Origin: Sinorhizobium alkalisoli
Lineage (GTDB): Bacteria; Pseudomonadota; Alphaproteobacteria; Rhizobiales; Rhizobiaceae
Direction: 5' to 3'
DNA: 64,000 bases
NCBI RefSeq assembly: GCF_008932245.1
Contig: NZ_CP034909.1
Coordinates: 248,001-312,000, forward strand
Shown: piece after piece, positions 1 to 9,549 of the stretch
How the letters are laid out: each line of letters starts with the position of its first letter
Numbering within the stretch: position 1 is the first letter of the stretch
Notes under the pieces: model-generated
What the model saw: only the letters and a program-made list of their open reading frames with translations
Databases searched by the model: none
What the model was told of the DNA's origin: nothing
Made by a program: the position numbers and the translations under genes

Positions 1-649
1 GCTCATTCATCACTTCCGCGATCTTGGCCGGTCCGGGCGAATTGCGTTCCGCGTCCATCTCGTCGATCATCTCGACCACGCGGGCTTCGATGATGGCGGC
101 CGCCTTGGGGCTGACATTCTTCATGTTGACCGCGCGGTTGAGAATGTCCGGTCGCTGCCTGTCCGAAAGCTGCAGCAACACCTTGGCGCCGAAGTTCGAG
201 GGCATCATCGACAGAACGTAGGCGATGGTCTGCGGGTGTTCCTCGGCGAGCAGCTTCGAAACGGCGACAGGATCGCAGTCCTGCAGGCGGTCCCAGATGT
301 TGGCCTCGTAGGACTGGAACGTCGCCCGGCGTCCGAGCAGCCCGTCGACCTCATCCGGCGTCAGACCTTCTTCGAGGATGCTCTCCATGGCCTTGGCATT
401 GTCCATCAGGCCCGCGCCTTCGGTGAAGAGATCTTCGAATTCGTTGATGAGCGCTTCGAGCTCGTGGGGAGGAATGGCACGCAGCGTCTGCGCCGCGGCG
501 ATGATCGCCTGCAGTTCGCTTTGCGTGAAGAATTTCAGCAGTTTGCCCGCCACGGACTTGCCCATGGCCAGCAGCACGGCCGCCGCCTTTTCCGTCTGTG
601 ACAGCGGTTTGGCTAACGCCTGTCCTTCGAAACTTCCGAAATCCGTCAT
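1..649 (-). CDS. fliG: Flagellar motor switch protein FliG, N-terminal part (cut by window edge)
   Basis: FliG is the rotor protein that joins the MS ring (FliF) to the C ring and receives torque from the stator. The reading frame starts at the ATG complement at 647-649 and stays open to base 1, giving about 216 residues; the torque-generating C-terminal domain with its charged residues lies outside the window. The N-terminus (MTDFGSFEGQ, then a segment with AAAVLLAMGKSVAGKLL) fits the FliF-binding and ARM-repeat part of FliG. It is the last visible gene of the leftward motA-fliM-fliN-fliG run and sits 27 bases after the fliN stop. Identity is confident from both sequence and gene order. Confidence 0.93.
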   Translation of the reverse strand, partial: MTDFGSFEGQALAKPLSQTEKAAAVLLAMGKSVAGKLLKFFTQSELQAIIAAAQTLRAIPPHELEALINEFEDLFTEGAGLMDNAKAMESILEEGLTPDEVDGLLGRRATFQSYEANIWDRLQDCDPVAVSKLLAEEHPQTIAYVLSMMPSNFGAKVLLQLSDRQRPDILNRAVNMKNVSPKAAAIIEARVVEMIDEMDAERNSPGPAKIAEVMNE

Positions 650-676
650 GGATTCATCCTTCGCCCAACATCGGGC

Positions 677-1312
677 TTACTTCTTGCTGCTCTTGATCTC
701 GATGAGCTTGACACCGAACCGGGTTACGTCGCCGTCGAGGACGGTGATCTCGCCGCGGCCGATCACACGACCATTGACCATGATTTCCACGGGCTCGCCG
801 ATCTTCCGGTCGAGCGCGATCGTCGCTCCCTCGGAAAGGCCCATGAGGCTGGACACCTGCATACGGCTGGTGCCGAGCACGATCTGGACATCGATCGGGA
901 TGTCCATGATCAGGTCCATATTTGCGGTCATGCCGCTGCCCGGTGCGTCTTGTGCCGAGGAGCCGACATCGAAATCATTGCCGCCGAACCCGCTGTCGAG
1001 GTCGGTGTTTCCGGGCGCGTCGGTTCCGCCGAAATCGCCGCCGAAGCCGCCGTCGGCGAAACTCCCGCCGAAGCCGGCCCCATCGGCTGCGCCGAAATCG
1101 CTACCGAAGTCCGAGAGGTCGGCCGCCGGTGCGGGCGCTGCGAAATCGGCGCCGAAATCGGTCGGGGCATTGTCCTTCTTCAGAACGCCGCGCAGGTCGT
1201 CGATTGCCTGGTCGAGTTCGGCGTCTTCCGTGAATCCGGCCTGTTCGTCGATGGATGCTGCTTTTTTTCGTACCATGTGCGGATCATTCCAGTTGAAGCT
1301 TGCCTCAGGCAT
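677..1312 (-). CDS. fliN: Flagellar motor switch protein FliN
   Basis: FliN forms the base of the C ring and docks the FliH-FliI ATPase complex. The 211-residue product is longer than enteric FliN (about 137). The extra length is an N-terminal half made largely of Gly, Ala, Asp and Phe, probably disordered; the conserved SpoA/surface-presentation domain occupies roughly residues 130-205 ([15 protein letters not shown], then GRVIGRGEI). The start at 1312 lies 15 bases after the fliM stop with no clear Shine-Dalgarno sequence; an in-frame ATG at 1276 would remove 12 residues. Translation is probably coupled to fliM. Confidence 0.93.
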   Translation of the reverse strand: MPEASFNWNDPHMVRKKAASIDEQAGFTEDAELDQAIDDLRGVLKKDNAPTDFGADFAAPAPAADLSDFGSDFGAADGAGFGGSFADGGFGGDFGGTDAPGNTDLDSGFGGNDFDVGSSAQDAPGSGMTANMDLIMDIPIDVQIVLGTSRMQVSSLMGLSEGATIALDRKIGEPVEIMVNGRVIGRGEITVLDGDVTRFGVKLIEIKSSKK

Positions 1313-1327
1313 TCTGAGAGGCGCGGT

Positions 1328-2275
1328 TTAACTCATGATGTGGCGAAGGATGTCCTGTTCGGACCCGTGCGTATCCTTGACCCGGACCGTGTATTTGGCG
1401 CCGGACCGGCCGAACTCGCAGATGTAGAGCTCCCGTCCGTTGGCGTTGACCTCGACCTGGACGTCCTGGTCGTCATGGAACGGGATCACATCGCCGAGCT
1501 GCAGCCGGCTGATGGTGTCAAGCGTCAGGCTGTCCAGCCGGATCCGCGCCTCGAGGGTTACCGCCGATCGGCGGACCTGCTCCTTGATCTGTTCCGCCCA
1601 CTCGGCTTTCGCACCCGCATTCTGGCCGGCGCTGCCGGGCATGGTGATCTGGGTCTTGAGCAGCGTGCCTTGCGGAATGATCAGGCAGAAGGTCGAGAGC
1701 ACCGGGCCGAGTCCGATCGTCATGTCGATGGAGGCCGCATAGACATCCGCCATCGCGTGATCCGGTTGCGGGCGGTCTTCGCTGTTGTGGGGGCGGCTGA
1801 GCACCGGTTCATGCCCGCCTGGAGCGTTGACGGCCATGCGCAGAACCTCTGCGATCCTGTCGAACACCGGCGCCGCCACGTCTATCTCGATCTTCGACAA
1901 CGCCCTCGGCTCCGGCTCCTCGATCCCTGTCGGCTCGGCGCCGAGCAGCGCTTCGACGAGCGTGACGAGAACGGGACTGTCGCAGCCGATCTGGAAGTCC
2001 TCGCACCAGTTGCGCAGCGAGACGTCGCAGATGAGGAAGCCGTCGCCCAGTTCGGCGATGAGGTCGTTGCGAAGGCCCGTCTTGTATCCCGCATAGCCGA
2101 TCGTGATGTCGCGGCCCGTCTCGGCCTTGAGAAGGTCCGGCAGGACTTCACCGAGGACCTGGCCGATCTCCAGGGCGGTGCGGCCGATCACCTTGTCGTC
2201 GCCGAGCGCGCCGATCATGCGCGCCAACAGCCGCTTGTCGAAGGGATGGATGTTCGATGCCGTGCTCGCAGTCAT
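1328..2275 (-). CDS. fliM: Flagellar motor switch protein FliM
   Basis: FliM is the C-ring protein that binds CheY-P and links FliG to FliN. The 315-residue product has the FliM middle domain and a C-terminal SpoA-like domain (residues about 240-310, with LQLGDVIPFHDDQDVQVEVN). The enteric LSQxEIDALL CheY-binding motif is not visible at the N-terminus, as is usual in rhizobia, where CheY2 slows the motor rather than reversing it. The start codon is four bases downstream of the motA stop, so motA and fliM are probably co-translated. Confidence 0.92.
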   Translation of the reverse strand: MTASTASNIHPFDKRLLARMIGALGDDKVIGRTALEIGQVLGEVLPDLLKAETGRDITIGYAGYKTGLRNDLIAELGDGFLICDVSLRNWCEDFQIGCDSPVLVTLVEALLGAEPTGIEEPEPRALSKIEIDVAAPVFDRIAEVLRMAVNAPGGHEPVLSRPHNSEDRPQPDHAMADVYAASIDMTIGLGPVLSTFCLIIPQGTLLKTQITMPGSAGQNAGAKAEWAEQIKEQVRRSAVTLEARIRLDSLTLDTISRLQLGDVIPFHDDQDVQVEVNANGRELYICEFGRSGAKYTVRVKDTHGSEQDILRHIMS

Positions 2276-2279
2276 GGTA

Positions 2280-3158
2280 TCAAGCCGCCTTGCTCTCGCT
2301 GCCGCCGCCCGGGTTCATCATTTCCTGCTCGACCGCGTCGATCGACGGCCGCTCATAGGCGGAGATCGTCTTGCGGCCATATTCGAGCGCCACCTGCGGA
2401 ACGGAGCCGTTCATGTAGGCCAGCAGCGTCTGCTTGACGAGGACGTAGAGCCGGTTCTGCTTTTCGCGGACCGCCTTGATGTTGGAGACGAGGGGGGCAA
2501 CGACCGAATAGGAGAGGAATACGCCGAGCAGCGTTCCGACGAGCGCTGCGGCGATCTTCGCGCCCAGCACTTCCGGCGCCTCGCTGATTGCGCCCATGGC
2601 CTTGATCACGCCGAGGACCGCGGCGACGATGCCGATGGCGGGCAGGGCGTCGCTCATGGTCGTCAGCGCGTGATAGCACTTCATCTTGTCGTGGGTGATC
2701 GTCTGGATCTCCTCGTCCATCAGCGCCTCGATCTCGTGCGATCGGGCGTTGCCGATGATTATCAGGCGCACGTAGTCGCAGATGAAGGCCGTCAGTTCCC
2801 TGTTCTGAAGGACGGTGGGGGCGGACTGGAAGATCGAGGATTCGTCGGGATTGTCGATGTGGCTTTCGATTTCGTTGCGCGACTTGGTTCTGAGATCGCG
2901 CATCAGGCTGTAGAGCACGCCAAGGGTGTCGAGATAGTGGCGCTCCTTCGGTACCTTGTGCTTGAAGGCTTCGCCGAGCGCCTTGCCGGTGTCTTTCACC
3001 ACCTTCATCGAATTCGCCATGATGAAGCCGCCGATACCGGCGCCGCCGATGATCATCAGCTCGAACGGCTGGTTGAGGACTTCCAGATGGCCGCCCATCG
3101 CGACGTAGCCGCCGAGAATACAGCCGAAAGTCACAAGGAGTCCGATGATGATGTTCAT
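2280..3158 (-). CDS. motA: Flagellar stator protein MotA
   Basis: MotA is the cytoplasmic-membrane proton-channel subunit of the stator, working with MotB. The start at 3158 ([13 protein letters not shown]) is preferred over an in-frame ATG at 3209 because the protein then begins directly with its first membrane helix and has 292 residues, the usual rhizobial length. Four hydrophobic segments are visible, two near the N-terminus and two after residue 165 ([18 protein letters not shown] and [17 protein letters not shown]). The large cytoplasmic loop between them carries the charged residues that contact FliG. It heads the leftward motA-fliM-fliN-fliG run and is divergent from the DUF1217 gene. 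Confidence 0.95.
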   Translation of the reverse strand: MNIIIGLLVTFGCILGGYVAMGGHLEVLNQPFELMIIGGAGIGGFIMANSMKVVKDTGKALGEAFKHKVPKERHYLDTLGVLYSLMRDLRTKSRNEIESHIDNPDESSIFQSAPTVLQNRELTAFICDYVRLIIIGNARSHEIEALMDEEIQTITHDKMKCYHALTTMSDALPAIGIVAAVLGVIKAMGAISEAPEVLGAKIAAALVGTLLGVFLSYSVVAPLVSNIKAVREKQNRLYVLVKQTLLAYMNGSVPQVALEYGRKTISAYERPSIDAVEQEMMNPGGGSESKAA

Positions 3159-3370
3159 TGTCGATACCTGTCGCGATCGTGATTTCCCTTGGATGGAATA
3201 GGATTTCATCCTTGCGTGAGGCTGGCCGTGAAACCGATCGGCACTCCGGCCGCGGATCAGGTTCGCGCAAGCAAGTCAGGTCAGCATTTTGCCAGCGTCG
3301 GGCCCGAATCGCGTCCCGGCTTCTCTACAGGCGAAGCGGGATTCCCGCTCGAATTCGGACGGAACGGATC

Positions 3371-4150
3371 GTGACGACGACCTACACGAGCTACAGACTG
3401 ATCACCGCCGATCTCACGAAGTCGCTTGAGCGCGTTTCCGAGCAGCCGGACGTTGCCCGCGAGACGGATTATTACCTTTCCAAGATCGGCAGCATCAAAT
3501 CGCTCGACGAGTTCTTCGCCGACAGCCGGCTCTATAATTACGCGATGAAGGCGCATGGCCTCGAGGACATGGCCTATGCCAAGGCCTTCATGCGAAAAGT
3601 CCTGACCGAGGGCATCGACAGCGACGACGCCTTTGCCAACAAGCTGTCGGATAACCGCTACAAGGCGCTGGTCGAATCTCTGAATTTCGCCCGCCATGGC
3701 GAAGCGGCCACGGCCTTCGACAGCGCCCAGCAGGGGGTCGTCGGCAAATATACGCGCCAGACGCTCGAGGAGAATGCCGGGCAGGACAATACCGGCGTCA
3801 GGCTGGCGCTCTATTTCCAGCGCACGGCTCCGGCGATCACCAGTGCCTACGAGATCATCGCCGACGAGGCGTTGGCGCAGGTCGTTCGAACGGTTCTGCA
3901 ACTGCCTGACGAATTCGCCGCGACCGACGTGGACCAGCAGGCGAAAACCATCGAGAAGGCGATCGAGCTGGAGGATTTCCGGGATCCAGGAAAGCTCTCG
4001 GCATTCCTCGACCGCTTCACGGCGATTTGGGAGATCGAGCATTCATCCGACAGTTACGACCCGCTCGCAGTATTCGGTTCCTCGAGTGGCTACGGCATCT
4101 CGGCCGACCTGCTGCTGTCCATCAATAACCTGAAACTTGGGGGGCGCTGA
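3371..4150 (+). CDS. DUF1217-type flagellar cluster protein
   Basis: A 259-residue soluble protein with no signal peptide and no membrane helix. It has the composition and repeated helical character of DUF1217 proteins, which sit beside flgF and fliI in rhizobial flagellar clusters; no molecular function is established. The ORF is open further upstream, but GTG at 3371 (VTTTYTSYRLITADL) is chosen because the product then starts at the conserved segment and a purine-rich stretch (GGAACGGA) precedes it. The stop ends one base before the GTG of flgF, so it is probably co-translated with that gene. A role in rod or hook assembly is inference from position only. Confidence 0.75.
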   Translation: MTTTYTSYRLITADLTKSLERVSEQPDVARETDYYLSKIGSIKSLDEFFADSRLYNYAMKAHGLEDMAYAKAFMRKVLTEGIDSDDAFANKLSDNRYKALVESLNFARHGEAATAFDSAQQGVVGKYTRQTLEENAGQDNTGVRLALYFQRTAPAITSAYEIIADEALAQVVRTVLQLPDEFAATDVDQQAKTIEKAIELEDFRDPGKLSAFLDRFTAIWEIEHSSDSYDPLAVFGSSSGYGISADLLLSINNLKLGGR

Positions 4151-4151
4151 C

Positions 4152-4877
4152 GTGCAGACCGGCCTCTATGTCGCGCTTTCGTCGCAGATGGCGCTCGAAA
4201 AGCGCCTCAACACGCTTGCGGACAATATTGCGAATTCCAACACCGTCGGCTTCCGCGCTACGGAGGTGAAATTCAACCAGGTGCTCGGCGACACGAAGCC
4301 CACCAAGGTCTCCTATGTGTCGGAAGGCGACGAATATCTGAGCACCACCAGCGGCTCGCTGGCGCGGACCGGCGCCACGCTTGACTTTGCCGTCCGGGGG
4401 GACGCCTGGTTCTCGATCGAGACGCCCGCCGGTCCGGCGCTCACCCGGGACGGCCGCTTCAGCCTGACCGAGGCGGGAGAACTTGTCACCATCAAGGGGT
4501 ACCCGGTGCTCGACGCCGGCGGCGCCCCGATCCAGGTCAACGGCGCGGCCGGCGACATAAAGGTCGGCGCCGACGGAGTCATCCACCAGAACGACACTCA
4601 GGTTGCGTCCCTCGGCCTGTACCAGGCGGATTTCAGCGGCGGCTTCATGCGTTACGACAACAGCGCCGTGATGCCTGCCATCCAGCCGGAGCCGGTGGTC
4701 GACCGATTCGACGTCGGTGTGATGCAGGGCTTCCTAGAAGAGTCGAATGTCAATGCCATTCAGGAGATGACGCAGCTCATCATGGTGACGCGCGCCTTCG
4801 ACAATGTGACCGCGCTGATGCGCGACAGCGAGGGCTCGCTCGACGAGGCGATCAAGACACTCGGCGGCGCCCGCTAA
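4152..4877 (+). CDS. flgF: Flagellar basal-body rod protein FlgF
   Basis: FlgF is a proximal rod component exported through the flagellar type III pathway. The GTG start at 4152 (MQTGLYVALSSQM) is preferred to a TTG at 4137 because a GGGGGGCG ribosome site lies about eight bases upstream. The 241-residue product shows the rod-family N-terminal motif LADNIANSNTVGF (about residues 22-34) and the matching C-terminal helix ending EMTQLIMVTRAFDNVT, which together form the coiled core. It begins one base after the DUF1217 stop and lies 16 bases before fliI. Confidence 0.92.
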   Translation: MQTGLYVALSSQMALEKRLNTLADNIANSNTVGFRATEVKFNQVLGDTKPTKVSYVSEGDEYLSTTSGSLARTGATLDFAVRGDAWFSIETPAGPALTRDGRFSLTEAGELVTIKGYPVLDAGGAPIQVNGAAGDIKVGADGVIHQNDTQVASLGLYQADFSGGFMRYDNSAVMPAIQPEPVVDRFDVGVMQGFLEESNVNAIQEMTQLIMVTRAFDNVTALMRDSEGSLDEAIKTLGGAR

Positions 4878-4893
4878 TACGACGGATATCTGC

Positions 4894-6294
4894 ATGGAAC
4901 GACAAGGTTCTGAGACCATTGCGACATCGACGTCACTGGCGGCCCTTGCCGGGCTCGTCGCGCGTTACGCCAATCCCGACGTCGCGATCGCACCGGGGGG
5001 GCATGTCCAGACCATTTCGCCCGGGCACTACACGGTCACCGGGCTGTCGCGGCATGTCCGGCTCGGCGATTTCGTCGCGCATAAGAGCGCGACCGGCACC
5101 CACCTCGGCGAAGTGGTCCGCGTCGAGCCGGAACGTGTCGTCGTCTGTCCGATCGAGCCTGGCGACCCGATCGGCATCCATGACGTGGTCATCCGCAAGG
5201 GAGCCTTCCGCATCGCGCCAACCGGCAACTGGTGCGGGCGCACGGTCAATGCGCTCGCCGAGCCGATCGACGGTCTCGGCCCGCTGCTGCAGGGCGAGAT
5301 CCGCCGTTCGATTTCGAATGCCGCGCCGCCGTCGATGACGCGCAGACGGGTCGAGCAGGGTTTCAAGACCGGCGTGCGGGCCATCGATATCTTCTCGCCC
5401 CTGTGCCTCGGGCAGCGGCTCGGCATTTTTGCCGGCTCCGGCGTCGGCAAGTCGACGCTTCTGTCGATGCTTGCGCGCGCCGATGCGTTCGACAAGGTGG
5501 TGATCGCGCTCGTCGGCGAGCGCGGCCGCGAGGTGCGCGAGTTCATCGAGGACACGCTGGGCGACAATCTATCCAAGTCGGTCGCCGTTGTCGCTACCAG
5601 CGACGAGAGCCCCATGCTCAGGAAAATGGCGCCGCTGACCGCGGTCACAATCGCCGAGCACTATCGCGACAAGGGGGATAACGTCCTGCTCATCGTCGAC
5701 AGCGTCACGCGCTTCGCGCATGCGATTCGTGAGGTGGCAACGGCGGCCGGCGAGCCGCCCATCGCGCGCGGGTATCCGGCCTCGGTGTTCACGGAACTGC
5801 CGCGTCTGCTCGAGCGCGCCGGACCCGGCGCCGAGGGAACGGGCACGATCACCGCCATCATTTCCATCTTGGTCGACGGGGACAATCACAACGATCCGGT
5901 CGCCGATTCGGCACGCGGCATTCTCGACGGGCACATCGTCCTCGACCGTAGCCTTGCGGAGGAGGGGAGATACCCGCCCATCAATCCGCTTGCCTCGATC
6001 TCCCGTCTGGCGCGCAAGGCCTGGACGCCCGATCAGGAAAAGCTCGCTGCCCGCCTGAAGTCGCTGATCCACCGTTTCGAGGAAACGCGCGACCTGCGGC
6101 TGATCGGCGGCTACCGTGCTGGCGGCGATCCGGATGTCGACATGGCGATCAAGCAGGTTCCCGTCATTTACGACGTTTTGAAGCAGACGCCCGGCGAACG
6201 GCCCGCAGTCGATGCTTTCACCGACCTCGCCAACGCGTTGAAGGCTGCCGCAATGGGCAACCAGCCGGGCGCCGGCGCGCCCAGGAGGTCCTAG
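4894..6294 (+). CDS. fliI: Flagellum-specific ATPase FliI
   Basis: FliI is the AAA-type ATPase that energises substrate docking and unfolding at the flagellar export gate, related to F1-beta. The 466-residue product has a Walker A loop GSGVGKST at residues 181-188, a Walker B strand VLLIVDSVTR about 80 residues later, and the family signature region around PASVFTELPRLLERAGPG. Length is normal for rhizobial FliI. The stop is followed by the ATG of the next gene after a single base. The partner FliH-like gene is not adjacent but near 18 kb. Confidence 0.95.
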   Translation: MERQGSETIATSTSLAALAGLVARYANPDVAIAPGGHVQTISPGHYTVTGLSRHVRLGDFVAHKSATGTHLGEVVRVEPERVVVCPIEPGDPIGIHDVVIRKGAFRIAPTGNWCGRTVNALAEPIDGLGPLLQGEIRRSISNAAPPSMTRRRVEQGFKTGVRAIDIFSPLCLGQRLGIFAGSGVGKSTLLSMLARADAFDKVVIALVGERGREVREFIEDTLGDNLSKSVAVVATSDESPMLRKMAPLTAVTIAEHYRDKGDNVLLIVDSVTRFAHAIREVATAAGEPPIARGYPASVFTELPRLLERAGPGAEGTGTITAIISILVDGDNHNDPVADSARGILDGHIVLDRSLAEEGRYPPINPLASISRLARKAWTPDQEKLAARLKSLIHRFEETRDLRLIGGYRAGGDPDVDMAIKQVPVIYDVLKQTPGERPAVDAFTDLANALKAAAMGNQPGAGAPRRS

Positions 6295-6295
6295 A

Positions 6296-6844
6296 ATGAC
6301 CGATTACGACGCGGACGAGATCGTCCGCCAGCGCCGGCGCGACGCCAGGACGCCGGTGATCGACAGGCTGCTCGGTGCCCTGGGCCTGGCCATGGCGGCC
6401 TTCGCGACCTTCTTTCCCTGGTATGCGCTTCTCCACCAGGACGAGTTCAGCATGCCGACGCTGTGGCAGGAGACGAGCCGCGACCTTCCCGAACGTCCCG
6501 GCCGCGACGTCGTTTCCGTCTCGCCGCTGGCAATGCCGGACAAGGACGACGAGATCGCCGCCGCCATCGACCGGCTGACGACGGCGACCGTGCCCGGGCC
6601 GGAGTACGATCCGCAGGCTGACAAGAACCAGGCGGAAGCCGGACCAGACCAGCCATTCCCGGCGTCGCGCTTCAAGTTGATGCATGTCGCCAATGGCAGG
6701 GCGCTCATCGAGGATGAAGGCGGCATGTATGTCGTCCGTCTCGGCTCCGTTCTGCCGGACAACAGCCGCCTTGCGACCTTCGAGCAGCGGGACGGTCGCT
6801 GGGTGATGATCACCTCCAAGGGCGAGATCTACCAGGCGAGGTAG
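6296..6844 (+). CDS. Conserved hypothetical protein of the flagellar cluster, single membrane helix
   Basis: A 182-residue product of unknown function. A charged N-terminus (MTDYDADEIVRQRRRDAR) is followed by one hydrophobic segment at about residues 29-47 (LGLAMAAFATFFPWYALL), then a hydrophilic domain ending in short beta-like segments (GGMYVVRLGSVL, GRWVMITSKGEIYQ). This predicts a membrane-anchored protein with a periplasmic domain. The ATG follows the fliI stop by one base, so it is translated together with fliI. The location implies a flagellar role, but nothing in the sequence defines it. Confidence 0.7.
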   Translation: MTDYDADEIVRQRRRDARTPVIDRLLGALGLAMAAFATFFPWYALLHQDEFSMPTLWQETSRDLPERPGRDVVSVSPLAMPDKDDEIAAAIDRLTTATVPGPEYDPQADKNQAEAGPDQPFPASRFKLMHVANGRALIEDEGGMYVVRLGSVLPDNSRLATFEQRDGRWVMITSKGEIYQAR

Positions 6845-7089
6845 GCGAAGCCCCGGCACGGCAATTCTTGCGCTTTGCATCTGTCGTTCTTTGAATCTGC
6901 GCATCGAGCTTTCCTCAAATCGGTTCCGCTTTTCGGGCCGATGCGCCGGCCTCCCGGGTGCATGTGCCCAGGGGAGGCCCGCAGCCGTCTTCGTCCCTTG
7001 CCATCACGCGGCCTGCGGCAAACCTGCTTCACGACAAGTCCCACGCAAGATTACCCCCTTAGGTTCCACGTCATAAGCAGGAGCTTTAG

Positions 7090-7470
7090 ATGGAACCGAT
7101 TCAGCTTTTCGAACTCGCGTCGCGCCAGGCTCAATGGCTGACGGTCCGCCAGAACGTCGTGGCGGGCAACATCGCCAATGCCAATACGCCGCACTACAGG
7201 GCCAGGGACGTCCTGCCCTTCGAAAGCGTGCTGCAGAGTACCGGCCTGCAGATGGCCGCCACCCATGCCGCTCATTTCACCGAAAGCCCGGAAGCAGCCC
7301 AGGTGACAGAGGTCAGCGCGTTGGACGATGTCGAGGTGCAGCAGTCCGGCAATACCGTCGCGCTCGAACAGGAATTGATGAAGACCGGTGAGATCAAGCG
7401 CGACCACGAGCTCAACTCGGGACTCGTGAAGGCCTTTCACCGCATGATGCTCATGACCGTACGGAAGTAG
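7090..7470 (+). CDS. flgB: Flagellar basal-body rod protein FlgB
   Basis: FlgB is the proximal rod subunit closest to the MS ring. The 126-residue product carries the rod signature [18 protein letters not shown] near residues 22-39 and a C-terminal helical segment ([15 protein letters not shown]). A 245-base gap upstream (6845-7089) separates it from the fliI unit and very likely holds the promoter of the flgB-flgC-fliE-flgG... operon. The start has an AGGAGC site six to seven bases upstream. flgC follows after five bases. Confidence 0.93.
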   Translation: MEPIQLFELASRQAQWLTVRQNVVAGNIANANTPHYRARDVLPFESVLQSTGLQMAATHAAHFTESPEAAQVTEVSALDDVEVQQSGNTVALEQELMKTGEIKRDHELNSGLVKAFHRMMLMTVRK

Positions 7471-7475
7471 ACACC

Positions 7476-7895
7476 ATGGATCCTTTGACTTCTGCCCTCA
7501 AGGTTTCGGCTTCCGGCCTGCAGGCGGAATCGACCCGGCTGCGCATCGTTTCCGAGAACATCGCCAATGCCCGCTCGACCGGCGACGCCCCCGGCGCCGA
7601 TCCCTTTCGCCGCAAGACCGTTTCCTTCGCGGCGGAAGTCGACCGGGCAAGCGGCGCATCGCTGGTCGAGGTCGACCGCATCGGCACCGATGATTCCGAA
7701 TTCAATGTCGAGTTCGACCCCGGCAGCCCGGCCGCCGACGAGAAGGGCATGGTCAAGCTGCCGAACGTCAACATCCTCGTGGAAATGGCCGACATGCGTG
7801 AGGCGAACCGCGCCTATGAGGCCAATCTGCAGACCATCAAGCAGTCTCGCGATCTCATTTCCCAGACAATCGACCTGTTGAGGGCTTCGCAATAA
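7476..7895 (+). CDS. flgC: Flagellar basal-body rod protein FlgC
   Basis: FlgC is a proximal rod subunit. The 139-residue product has the rod-family N-terminal motif ([19 protein letters not shown] at about residues 23-41) and the C-terminal helix with [21 protein letters not shown], both diagnostic of FlgC. Its TAA stop shares one base with the ATG of fliE, indicating translational coupling. Confidence 0.94.
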   Translation: MDPLTSALKVSASGLQAESTRLRIVSENIANARSTGDAPGADPFRRKTVSFAAEVDRASGASLVEVDRIGTDDSEFNVEFDPGSPAADEKGMVKLPNVNILVEMADMREANRAYEANLQTIKQSRDLISQTIDLLRASQ

Positions 7896-8224
7896 TGATC
7901 GACGCAATTCAGTCCATCGGCGCATTTTCGGCCAAGGCGGAGGGAGCGGAGCTGAACGCCTCCACCGCGCTCGTTGTGTCGCATGCCGGCGCGGCCGCCC
8001 CGCAGTCGCAGAGCTTCGCCGAAGTCCTGGGCAACATGACCACCGACGCCATTCACTCGATGAAGTCTGCAGAAGGGATATCGATGCAGGCCATCCGCGG
8101 CGAGGCCAATACCCGTGAAGTCGTCGATGCGGTGATGACGGCGGAACAGTCGCTGCAGACCGCGATTGCCATCCGCGACAAGGTGGTCACCGCCTATCTC
8201 GAAATCGCGCGCATGCAGATCTGA
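7895..8224 (+). CDS. fliE: Flagellar hook-basal body adaptor FliE
   Basis: FliE joins the MS ring to the FlgB rod subunit and is the first rod-type protein exported. The 109-residue product has the FliE pattern [21 protein letters not shown] in its middle and the conserved C-terminal [31 protein letters not shown] region, which is split here only for description. The ATG overlaps the flgC stop by one base. flgG follows after 11 bases with its own GAAGGAA site. Confidence 0.94.
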   Translation: MIDAIQSIGAFSAKAEGAELNASTALVVSHAGAAAPQSQSFAEVLGNMTTDAIHSMKSAEGISMQAIRGEANTREVVDAVMTAEQSLQTAIAIRDKVVTAYLEIARMQI

Positions 8225-8235
8225 AGGAACGTGTC

Positions 8236-9024
8236 ATGAAGGCTCTCTCCATCGCCGCCACGGGCATGAACGCCCAGCAGCTGAACCTCGAAGTCATCGC
8301 CAACAACATCGCGAACATCAACACGACCGGCTACAAGCGGGCGCGCGCCGAGTTTTCGGACCTGCTCTACCAGACCGAGCGCGCCCAGGGCGTGCCGAAC
8401 CGCTCGAACCAGGCGATCGTTCCCGAAGGCGCGATCGTCGGCCTCGGCGTGCAGACATCGGCGGTGCGCAACCTTCATATCCAGGGCAGCCTCGTCAATA
8501 CCGGCAACAATTACGACCTGGCGCTGGTCGGCCGTGGCTGGTTCCAAATCGAGACGCCGGACGGCGAGACGGTCTATACCCGCTCCGGCGCCTTCAACAC
8601 CAACGCCACCGGGCAGTTGGTCACCATCGACGGCTATACGGTCGTCCCCGGCATCACCGTGCCGCAGGATGCGAGCGAGATCGTCTTCACGTCCTCTGGT
8701 CAGGTGATGGTGCGCATCGGCAATGACACGGAGCTTCAGGAAATCGGCCAGCTGACGATCGCGAATTTCGTCAACGAAGCGGGTCTCGAGCCTATGGGCG
8801 AGAACTTGTTCCGCCAGACGCCCGCTTCCGGCGAAGCCATCGTCGGCACGCCGGCCGATCCGGGCTATGCCCAGATCAAGCAGAATTATCTCGAGTCCTC
8901 GAACGTCGATGCGGTCAAGGAAATCACCGACCTGATCTCGGCCCAGCGGGCCTATGAGATGAATTCCAAGATCATTCAGGCCGCGGACGAAATGGCGGCC
9001 ACGGTGAGCAAGAACCTCAGGTAA
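8236..9024 (+). CDS. flgG: Flagellar distal rod protein FlgG
   Basis: FlgG builds the distal rod that passes through the P and L rings. The 262-residue length is typical. The N-terminal rod motif ([20 protein letters not shown]), the central [18 protein letters not shown] segment and the C-terminal [20 protein letters not shown] helix are all present. It lies between fliE and flgA in a closely spaced run, so it is part of the flgB operon. Confidence 0.95.
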   Translation: MKALSIAATGMNAQQLNLEVIANNIANINTTGYKRARAEFSDLLYQTERAQGVPNRSNQAIVPEGAIVGLGVQTSAVRNLHIQGSLVNTGNNYDLALVGRGWFQIETPDGETVYTRSGAFNTNATGQLVTIDGYTVVPGITVPQDASEIVFTSSGQVMVRIGNDTELQEIGQLTIANFVNEAGLEPMGENLFRQTPASGEAIVGTPADPGYAQIKQNYLESSNVDAVKEITDLISAQRAYEMNSKIIQAADEMAATVSKNLR

Positions 9025-9042
9025 CGCAAGCAGGAGGCAAAC

Positions 9043-9549
9043 ATGACGTTTCGCCAGTCCGCCGCAAGGGCAGCAATCGCAAGCGGCGCCGTGCTTCGGG
9101 CGCAGGCCATCGGCCTTGTTGCGATCGCCGCGTTTCTGTCGCCGGCGCTTGCCGCCGGGGAACGACCGACAGCCGTCATCCCGACGCAGACGATCTATCC
9201 CGGCGAGACGCTGGAAGCCGGCATGCTGGAAGTGGTCGACGTGACCAATCCCGATATCACGGACGGCTATGCGCGCTCGCTCGACGAGGTGGACGGCAAG
9301 GTCACGAAACGGACCCTTCTTCCCGGACGGGTTATCCTCGCATCGGCCTTGCGTGAGCAACATGCGGTCGAGCGCGGCTCCAAGGCCCTGCTGGTCTTCA
9401 GCAAGGGCGGACTGACGATCACCGCCACCGGTTCCCCGCTCCAGGACGCGGCTGTCGGCGACCTCATCCGTGCGCGCAATGTCGATACCGGCGTCATCGT
9501 TTCGGGTACCGTCATGGCCGACGGCACGATCCATGTGGTGGCGAAATGA
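9043..9549 (+). CDS. flgA: Flagellar P-ring assembly chaperone FlgA
   Basis: FlgA is a periplasmic chaperone for P-ring (FlgI) polymerisation. The 168-residue product starts after a strong CAGGAGG site and has a cleavable signal peptide: a basic start, a hydrophobic stretch AIGLVAIAAFLSPALA, and a probable cut near residue 45. The C-terminal SAF-like domain is seen in YPGETLEAGMLEVVDV and in LLPGRVILASALREQ. Its stop overlaps the flgI start by four bases, which fits chaperone and client being made together. Confidence 0.9.
   Translation: MTFRQSAARAAIASGAVLRAQAIGLVAIAAFLSPALAAGERPTAVIPTQTIYPGETLEAGMLEVVDVTNPDITDGYARSLDEVDGKVTKRTLLPGRVILASALREQHAVERGSKALLVFSKGGLTITATGSPLQDAAVGDLIRARNVDTGVIVSGTVMADGTIHVVAK

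Noticed and set aside
950..2437. A 495-codon plus-strand frame opposite fliN and fliM
   Set aside because: Antisense shadow of two flagellar switch genes whose sequence and order are unambiguous.
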